Source: Thermoplasmata archaeon (GTDB lineage: Archaea > Thermoplasmatota > Thermoplasmata > Thermoplasmatales > Thermoplasmataceae). Taken from it: DNA of 5,445 nucleotides. Each line of letters opens with the position of its first letter. Position 1 is the stretch's first letter. The notes beneath the pieces were generated by a model, which worked only from the letters and a program-made list of their open reading frames with translations, did no database searches and had not been told where the DNA came from. Made by a program: the position numbers and the translations under genes. Below, piece by piece: positions 1 through 4,239 of this stretch. The stretch covers positions 1-5,445 of the forward strand of contig JAKAYH010000188.1 of the NCBI GenBank assembly GCA_021826835.1, written 5' to 3'.

Positions 1-1
1 C

Positions 2-124
2 ATATTGAGGAATTTGAAATGCAAGGTATTCGAAAAGGAGATTGTGATACAGGAAATGACGAAGGATCAGAAGAAACTGTTTGAGAAAATAGGGGTCATA
101 GTGCCTAATACTATGGGAATTTAG
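2..124 (+). pseudogene. C-terminal end of a probable IS transposase (cut by window edge)
   Basis: An open frame enters from the left edge and gives 40 residues before a TAG stop at 122-124. Its last part reads TKDQKKLFEKIGVIVPN. This resembles the tail of IS1634/IS4-type transposases, which often end with a Gln-rich helix of the form 'xxQkxlfexLGv' followed by a short proline-containing end. That match is from memory of the family; no catalytic DDE residue lies inside the window, so the family is uncertain. The other two forward frames close early or look unlike protein. Whether the gene is whole to the left cannot be seen. It could also be the end of an unrelated protein. If it is a transposase, it marks the left side of the window as a site of insertion. 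Confidence 0.4.
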
Positions 125-139
125 GAAATTATATGGTTA

Positions 140-165
140 TTGAAAAATCTCATATGTGATTTCAA
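140..165. repeat. Imperfect hairpin just after the transposase-like frame
   Basis: TTGAAA at 140-145 pairs with TTTCAA at 160-165. Two further pairs form across a two-base bulge, leaving a loop around TCATATGT. The structure begins 16 nt after the TAG of the transposase-like frame. It could be part of an IS end or a weak transcription stop, but it is AT-rich and lacks a following T run, so its role is unproven. Confidence 0.25.
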
Positions 166-196
166 ACGTATTTAGGTGTAAAAATACATAGGTTAT

Positions 197-322
197 ATGA
201 ACAAAATGAATGATGAGAATCCGTTTAAGGGTGTACCAACAATTGAAAAAATAGATGAAGATGTAGGGACATATTTTAGGGAATTACCTCATGAAACTGG
301 AGAAACCATAGTCACAGCTTAG
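197..322 (+). CDS. Small unrecognised protein, 41 aa
   Basis: ATG at 197 opens a frame of 41 codons ending in TAG at 320-322. The product begins MNKMNDENPFKGVPTIEKID and is acidic. It has no membrane segment, no cysteine and no motif I recognise. An internal ATG at codon 4 is an alternative start. No Shine-Dalgarno sequence precedes it; an A-rich stretch with AAAAATACATA lies immediately upstream at about 180-190. It ends 13 bases before the stop of the convergent HEPN gene. It may be a genuine small protein, a truncated gene left by the neighbouring insertion, or a chance frame. Confidence 0.35.
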   Translation: MNKMNDENPFKGVPTIEKIDEDVGTYFRELPHETGETIVTA

Positions 323-335
323 AATTACATTTCTC

Positions 336-1682
336 CTACTCTAATAAAGTCAACAGAAGGGACTTACGCAGCCATTCCATAATAATTCCTAAAAGTACTT
401 TGAATTTCACTTCCTTCCCTTTGACAAGAAGGGGGGTTTTCATGACATCTTCACCATGAACTATTTTATTCCTTGCGAAATAAGCAGCCTTTGTAGTTTC
501 TAAGACGCTATACCCAGAATCTTTTGTTCCAATCAAACTATTAAGGGATTTACCAATATTAGTGCCTATGTATTCATGTCCTGAAGAGGGAAAAAGATTC
601 TCCAGTGATATCATCGCATCTACAATCTGATCTTCCGATGAGGGGTTCTCACGCGCACGATTAAAACGTGTTATTGCAATTCTCTTTCTCTCTTTGCGTT
701 CCTTGGATATATTATTAAACGCTTGCCATAATCCAGACAAACTGGTTGAATCTTCTCTTCTTAGTGTGAAGAATAAGTTATCTGGCCAAAAATGGTCTTT
801 TGGATCAGAACCATATCCAATAGACATTGCGCCGCATTTGATGCTTTCATATGATAATTTGTAAGAAACCCTAATATCACCTCCCCTGAACAACCTCAGT
901 GCAGTCAGAATGCTTTCTTCAATCTCATGCGGATGAACGTAGTATTCTGGGAACTCAATCCCCCAATCATTATCTCCTCCAACTATCTCTGGTTGCATTA
1001 CATTTTTTACTTCCAAAACCCAGACTTTTTTTGATAACGAAATATTATCATAACAACCTAAGTTGGAATCGTGCAGCCCTTCAAAAATTCCAAGCTCAAC
1101 TGGATTTATTTCCCTTATTTCAAAGTCTCCAACAATTATTCTGTCTGTTTCCTGGACATCAATTCCAGTCAAAATTGCTATCTCCATGTTTATGGTTTCT
1201 GGAAACTCTGGAAAGTGCTTATGGAACGCTTTAAATATTGCATAGAAAGCTTCTTCGCTTATTTGAGCTCCAAATGAACTTACATATGATTCTACGAACT
1301 CTTTTACTTGAAGTCTAAAATAAGGTTCTCTTTCACTGTCAACGCCAAACGCTGGCATCGAGTAAGGGAAACCATTCCTACAAAAATCTCTACAATTAAC
1401 TAAAAAGTTCACACAATCGGTTACTTCCATTACCTTATCGAACTCTCCCTTCCGACAAAGCTCTTGAACCTTGTCCAACACTCCTTTCTTCTCTCTCTGA
1501 CTCTTTCTAGAGAAAACACTCCTCCACTTTGGCAACTCTTTGTTTTCTACAAAAAATGGATCATCATGAGGATTACCCTCCCCTAAGTGTCTAAGAACTC
1601 CGAAGATAGCTTTTCTGATCAATTCCTCACTTTCTGCAATTTCTGCAGCTAATCTCCTTTCATCTTTGCTCTTATCGTTCAC
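336..1682 (-). CDS. HEPN-domain protein (ApeA-like), probable RNase
   Basis: The 448-aa product carries a C-terminal HEPN domain at about residues 335-440. Its first helix contains RFNRARENPSSEDQIVDAMISL-type sequence ending in ENLF (residues 339-364), the pattern I know from ApeA-like HEPN domains. Its last part has ARNKIVHG, giving R404-N405-x3-H409, the Rx4-6H catalytic motif of HEPN ribonucleases. Both motif residues are intact, so an active endoribonuclease is plausible. HEPN RNases of this type act in abortive infection and other defence; the target here is unknown. The N-terminal 330 residues are charged and soluble, with no membrane segment and no domain I can name; residues about 180-320 are likely to sense or bind something. 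The start is GTG at 1682; the frame upstream is open for about 57 nt but has no ATG, GTG or TTG. A TTAAATA box lies 20 nt upstream. It reads in the same direction as the AbrB-like and rnhC genes, 123 bp after the former. Its base composition seems richer in G+C than its neighbours in places. Confidence 0.8.
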   Translation of the reverse strand: MNDKSKDERRLAAEIAESEELIRKAIFGVLRHLGEGNPHDDPFFVENKELPKWRSVFSRKSQREKKGVLDKVQELCRKGEFDKVMEVTDCVNFLVNCRDFCRNGFPYSMPAFGVDSEREPYFRLQVKEFVESYVSSFGAQISEEAFYAIFKAFHKHFPEFPETINMEIAILTGIDVQETDRIIVGDFEIREINPVELGIFEGLHDSNLGCYDNISLSKKVWVLEVKNVMQPEIVGGDNDWGIEFPEYYVHPHEIEESILTALRLFRGGDIRVSYKLSYESIKCGAMSIGYGSDPKDHFWPDNLFFTLRREDSTSLSGLWQAFNNISKERKERKRIAITRFNRARENPSSEDQIVDAMISLENLFPSSGHEYIGTNIGKSLNSLIGTKDSGYSVLETTKAAYFARNKIVHGEDVMKTPLLVKGKEVKFKVLLGIIMEWLRKSLLLTLLE

Positions 1683-1702
1683 AAGTAATATATTGATAAT
1701 AC

Positions 1703-1709
1703 TATTTAA
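1703..1709 (-). promoter_or_regulatory. Probable TATA box of the HEPN gene
   Basis: On the minus strand TTAAATA is centred about 24 nt upstream of the GTG start at 1682. This spacing fits an archaeal TATA box driving a leaderless or nearly leaderless mRNA. No Shine-Dalgarno sequence is present in the gap. It suggests the HEPN gene can be transcribed independently of the AbrB-like gene upstream. Confidence 0.45.
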
Positions 1710-1805
1710 TGAATTTCTATGTTTAATTTAAATGGAGCTTATGCGCCGCCGAGTTCATTTTGGTCTGCCTCCTTAAATAGTGAGACGAAGTTGTCTTATG
1801 GCTAA

Positions 1806-1967
1806 TCACTCAATCTTCCTTATCACAATATTCCCATTACTCTCGTAAAACCCAATATGATCCTTTTCACCAACTTTCAGTATTTCAGCAATTTCCTTGG
1901 GTAGTGTGATTCTTAGGGAAGACCCTCTGGAAGACGTTCTTGTTACTGCAATTAGTTTTTCTGTCAC
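1806..1967 (-). CDS. AbrB/SpoVT (MazE-like) small DNA-binding protein, 53 aa
   Basis: The 53-residue product contains SSRGSSLRITLPKEIAEILK (residues 12-31) followed by VGEKDHIGFYES and a final IVIRKIE. This is the swapped-hairpin AbrB/MazE DNA-binding fold: the S-x-G-x-S-L-R-x-T-L-P-K-E motif, then the 'l.v...d.i.fy..ng.ivirki' strands. Such proteins dimerise and bind operator DNA, acting either as stand-alone transcription regulators or as antitoxins. Short single-domain forms are common in archaea. Start is GTG at 1967; the frame stays open further upstream to 2009 but holds no other start codon. It begins 47 bp after the rnhC stop on the same strand, and 123 bp before the HEPN gene. An A/T-rich CTTAACTTATT stretch about 25 nt upstream may be its own TATA box. 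It has no partner that overlaps it, so an antitoxin role is only a possibility; local regulation of rnhC or the HEPN gene is another. Confidence 0.82.
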   Translation of the reverse strand: MTEKLIAVTRTSSRGSSLRITLPKEIAEILKVGEKDHIGFYESNGNIVIRKIE

Positions 1968-2014
1968 ACAGGGGTAATAAGTGGAATAAGTTAAGTTTTC
2001 TCTATCTCATAAAA

Positions 2015-2869
2015 TTAAGATAATACTGCCTTAATGTTTTTGAAGTTAGTCTTGGCTACCTTTGGAATAATGTCTCTGGGTAAGTCATTAGGTGGAATAG
2101 ATTTTAAGTCCACTCCATATTTATTTGAGAGCTTCTGCACCTCTTCCTCAAAAATCGATTTTGCAATTATACTGGCAGCTGCAACAGGAATTTCGCTTTC
2201 TCCTTTTGACTTCTGAATAACCTTTATTTTAGTTTGGTCTACTGATCTAACTCTCTCTTTTGAAGATAACCTCGAATCTGTCTTGTTGAAATCGAATTTA
2301 TCTATTATTATCTGCACATCATTCGTTCCTGCTTTTTCAATTAAATCTTTGACAACTTCAGAATGCGCCCATGCTAATATATCATTGCTATTTTTCCCTT
2401 CTTTAGATAATTCCTCAAACAATTTATTATATTTTTCTGGCGAAACAACTCTACTAATTCTATCTATAGACATTTTTAGCATTTCACCTGACATCCGATT
2501 AATTTGATCTATAGAGAGAAGTTTGCTATCTTTAATTCCGAGTTTTCTAAGGTCCTTTATCTGATCAGAAGACATTAAAGTCCCCACGACAACCAAAGGA
2601 CCGAACCACTCTCCCTTTCCAGTTTCATCAGTTCCAATGTAATATTTTGCTCCCCCCCTCTTTTCTAGTACATGGTCAAGTATTTCACTGGAACTTTTAT
2701 TATCTTCGTAAACAAGAGTACCACTTGTATACAATACCAAGAACAGATCTCCTGTCTTGATACGTAATGACTCATTTTGATGTGGTGACAAAGATTTAAA
2801 GCCCTTGTCTACAAGATAAGCTTTTAATTTTCTAATTTCCGTATCTGAAATCTTTATAGAATTTGGCAT
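2015..2869 (-). CDS. rnhC: Ribonuclease HIII
   Basis: The 284-aa protein hydrolyses the RNA strand of RNA:DNA hybrids. Residues about 4-70 form the N-terminal TBP-like substrate-binding domain typical of RNase HIII and absent from RNase HII. The catalytic type 2 RNase H domain starts at YYIGTDETGKGEWFGPLVV (residues 77-94) with the Asp81-Glu82 pair. DSK follows at 114-116, then IIIDKFD with Asp190, then the conserved block VAAASIIAKSIFEEE (229-243). Length and motif order match whole family members (about 300 aa), so the enzyme should be active. Start is ATG at 2869; there is no Shine-Dalgarno sequence, and a TATA-like CTATAATTATG reads about 25-35 nt upstream on the minus strand. It is divergent from the PIN-domain gene across 38 bp and is followed by the AbrB-like gene. 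RNase HIII is mainly bacterial while most archaea use RNase HII, so in an archaeal genome this copy may be an acquired accessory enzyme rather than the housekeeping one. Confidence 0.92.
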   Translation of the reverse strand: MPNSIKISDTEIRKLKAYLVDKGFKSLSPHQNESLRIKTGDLFLVLYTSGTLVYEDNKSSSEILDHVLEKRGGAKYYIGTDETGKGEWFGPLVVVGTLMSSDQIKDLRKLGIKDSKLLSIDQINRMSGEMLKMSIDRISRVVSPEKYNKLFEELSKEGKNSNDILAWAHSEVVKDLIEKAGTNDVQIIIDKFDFNKTDSRLSSKERVRSVDQTKIKVIQKSKGESEIPVAAASIIAKSIFEEEVQKLSNKYGVDLKSIPPNDLPRDIIPKVAKTNFKNIKAVLS

Positions 2870-2907
2870 TTGATCTTATTTATATAGTATGATCATAATT
2901 ATAGTTT
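2870..2907. promoter_or_regulatory. Compact divergent promoter of rnhC and the PIN gene, with palindrome
   Basis: Only 38 bases separate the two divergent ATG codons. For the plus-strand gene, TTTATATAG (2878-2887) is centred about 26 nt before the ATG at 2908. For the minus-strand gene, TATAATTA (complement of about 2896-2903) is centred about 30 nt before the ATG at 2869. Between them sits the perfect 10-bp palindrome TATGATCATA at 2888-2897. Each TATA box therefore lies in the other gene's initiation region, so transcription in the two directions is likely to be linked or mutually exclusive. The palindrome could be an operator, possibly for the nearby AbrB-like protein; that link is inference. 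Confidence 0.6.
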
Positions 2908-3762
2908 ATGAGTGGAAACTTACCTATTGTATTCAAGGCCAAAAAGAATTTTGACATAGAAAAATTTTGTCAGTCTCTAAAGGATAGTTTCGATTTTTCA
3001 TGTTCAGGTTCAGGAGAAAGTCGACTATGTAAACTTGAGTTTATTAATCTTACTATAAAAATAGATAAAAAAAGCATTACTATTCAAGGGCAGTTAAACA
3101 AAGAATCAAGGGAGATACTTTCAAAATTAAACACCTTAGAATACTTAACACTAGACCAGAAAAATATAAAAAAATATTCCGAGATTTTTCAACCTAAGAA
3201 TGGTTTGATTATATGCCAAGAATGCGGAACTCCAAGCGATATAATAGACGGTCGAGCAAATGAATCCGGCAGTATTGAATTTCAGAGTAGTTGCAGGCAT
3301 GAACTCCAAACCAATTCTCCAATATTGATTGTAAGAAATAGACTACTTCCTGATATGAATGTTTTAATTTCTAGAACACTTTCAAGGCTCATAGAGGATG
3401 GTTTTTTTAATGGCTTTGAGATTGTAATACCAGAGTATTATGGTATGTTTGTAGATCAGTGCTTTAATAGTAAAAGCACAAGAAGGTCTGGATTTTTAGC
3501 AGAAATTGATAAACTAACAGATTTAGGGAATGACGGGAAAATTCAGATATATAAGTATCCATGCTCAGATAAAATTGAGAATTGTAATGAAGAGGGTAAA
3601 ATAGAAGATAATGTTATATATGATATAGCGGTTAAAACATTCTCGCTCTTATTGACCGGGGACAAAACTTTAAAGACTAAATCTAAAGAGAATAAGTTAG
3701 ATTGTATTTTTATCACTCAAGAACTAAATTCTGCCGCAAAGGAAAAATCAAAATTAACTTAA
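2908..3762 (+). CDS. PIN-domain nuclease with N-terminal TBP-like domain and Cys/His zinc-binding region
   Basis: This 284-aa protein has three parts. Residues about 5-75 show a strand-helix-strands-helix pattern (IVFKAK, DIEKFCQSLKD, LTIKID, SITIQGQ, ESREILSKL). This aligns by eye with the TBP-like N-terminus of the adjacent RNase HIII, especially residues 37-73 against rnhC 33-69. Residues 103-131 hold C103-x2-C106 and C129-x-H131, a likely zinc site. Residues about 140-275 form a PIN domain: D149 in LLPDMNVLIS, E176 in VIPEYY, D234 in EDNVIYDIAV and D252 in LLTGDKTL supply the four acidic residues that bind metal in active PIN nucleases. The protein is therefore probably a metal-dependent RNase (or structure-specific nuclease) with its own nucleic-acid-binding module. 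It has no membrane segment or signal peptide. Start is the ATG at 2908, 26 nt from a TATA box; no antitoxin-like gene overlaps it as in VapBC pairs. I know no named family with this order. The PIN call is firm; the TBP-like call rests on pattern and the neighbour. Confidence 0.72.
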   Translation: MSGNLPIVFKAKKNFDIEKFCQSLKDSFDFSCSGSGESRLCKLEFINLTIKIDKKSITIQGQLNKESREILSKLNTLEYLTLDQKNIKKYSEIFQPKNGLIICQECGTPSDIIDGRANESGSIEFQSSCRHELQTNSPILIVRNRLLPDMNVLISRTLSRLIEDGFFNGFEIVIPEYYGMFVDQCFNSKSTRRSGFLAEIDKLTDLGNDGKIQIYKYPCSDKIENCNEEGKIEDNVIYDIAVKTFSLLLTGDKTLKTKSKENKLDCIFITQELNSAAKEKSKLT

Positions 3763-3835
3763 TAGATCTTTACACATAAACGAATGATTGGCTGGCAATC
3801 TCGGTGAAATTCTTAGGGTGCTTAAGATAGTTCAA

Positions 3836-3850
3836 TTATTTTTTCATTTT
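3836..3850 (+). terminator. T-rich possible terminator after the PIN gene
   Basis: TTATTTTTTCATTTT begins 74 nt after the PIN gene stop. Archaeal transcription often ends at T-rich stretches without a strong stem, and no clear hairpin is seen here. The rest of 3763-3949 holds only very short frames in all directions and no RNA gene that I can recognise. Confidence 0.35.
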
Positions 3851-3918
3851 AATGTAAAAGTCAAACGCCCTAAAACCTACTTAATCAAAAGTGTTGGTTT
3901 GTCAATTCTATGAGTTAT

Positions 3919-3926
3919 CTATAAGT
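3919..3926 (+). promoter_or_regulatory. Probable TATA box of the hsdM remnant
   Basis: CTATAAGT is centred about 27 nt upstream of the ATG at 3950, the spacing of an archaeal promoter for a leaderless mRNA. Its survival ahead of a gene reduced to 36 codons suggests that the promoter and start of a once-complete gene were kept when the rest was lost. Confidence 0.4.
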
Positions 3927-3949
3927 ACCTTCGTAATATAAAACTCTTA

Positions 3950-4060
3950 ATGGATAACAGAGATTCAGACAATGACTTTGAGAAGAAATTATGGAAATCT
4001 GCAGACAAGATGCGAAGCAACATGGATGCTGCGGAGTACAAGTATGTGTTATGCGATTAA
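3950..4060 (+). pseudogene. hsdM: Remnant of type I restriction-modification methyltransferase HsdM (N-terminus only)
   Basis: ATG at 3950 opens a 36-codon frame whose product contains FEKKLWKSADKMRSNMDAAE followed by YKYVL. This is the conserved start of HsdM, known from the family as 'LWxaADkLRxnmdaaEYKhvvLgLiFLKYIsd'. After VL the expected GLIFLK is replaced by Cys-Asp-stop-Cys-Leu-Lys; the final Leu-Lys still lines up in frame, as if the ancestral sequence continued and then decayed or was deleted near 4075. Nothing of the remaining ~450 or more residues, including the NPPF catalytic motif, or of hsdS or hsdR, appears before the helicase gene. It is therefore a broken gene and cannot methylate DNA. 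A 36-aa peptide could still be made from the retained promoter, but there is no evidence that it has a role. Confidence 0.75.
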
Positions 4061-4092
4061 TGTTTAAAGTTACGGGAATATACTTTTCATAA

Positions 4093-4239
4093 TATCGCAA
4101 ACTATCCCCAAAGATGTGTCACCTATAAGAAGTATTATATGCTTCAATATAATCAATTAATATATATAAATGCAAGACAAATCCGTAATAAATACTCCTT
4201 TTATTCTTTCTAATGATCAGGAAAGAATAGTTTGCGATA
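4093..4239. repeat. 13-bp perfect inverted repeat flanking the helicase promoter and start
   Basis: TATCGCAAACTAT at 4093-4105 is the exact reverse complement of ATAGTTTGCGATA at 4227-4239, with 121 bp between. The left copy lies between the hsdM remnant and the helicase promoter; the right copy is inside helicase codons 20-24. It could be a looped operator, a trace of a rearrangement, or chance: one 13-bp match somewhere in an AT-rich window of this size is not surprising, though this close spacing is less expected. Confidence 0.4.
4133..4140 (+). promoter_or_regulatory. Candidate TATA box of the helicase gene
   Basis: TATTATAT lies about 33 nt ahead of the ATG at 4170, which would give a very short leader. 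CTATAAGA at 4122-4129 is an alternative box further upstream. There is no Shine-Dalgarno sequence; the bases before the ATG are TATATATAA. Confidence 0.35.

Noticed and set aside
899..1277. Three overlapping plus-strand frames of 60-111 codons inside the HEPN gene.
   Set aside because: They lie antisense to a gene with a clear HEPN motif, have low-complexity sequence and no recognisable domain.
1723..1758. Minus-strand 11-codon ORF (MNSAAHKLHLN) preceded by AAGGAGG, upstream of the HEPN gene, as a leader peptide.
   Set aside because: The Shine-Dalgarno match is good, but no other gene here uses one, the ORF is tiny, and no attenuator structure follows it. It is likely to be chance.
2034..2507. 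Two plus-strand frames inside rnhC.
   Set aside because: They are shadows of the opposite-strand RNase HIII, whose catalytic motifs are unmistakable.
2908..3762. The PIN gene as a classic VapC toxin of a VapBC pair.
   Set aside because: The protein is about twice the length of VapC, has extra N-terminal and zinc-binding parts, and is not preceded by or overlapped with an antitoxin gene; the AbrB-like gene is about 0.9 kb away beyond rnhC.
3763..3949. A possible RNA gene or CRISPR-like repeat in the gap after the PIN gene.
   Set aside because: No cloverleaf, no repeated unit and no stable GC-rich stem were found; only a T-rich stretch and very short frames are present.
3915..4100. Minus-strand 61-codon frame across the hsdM remnant.
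   Set aside because: It is antisense to the clear HsdM N-terminal signature, and its product is rich in Cys/His/Ser without a known motif.
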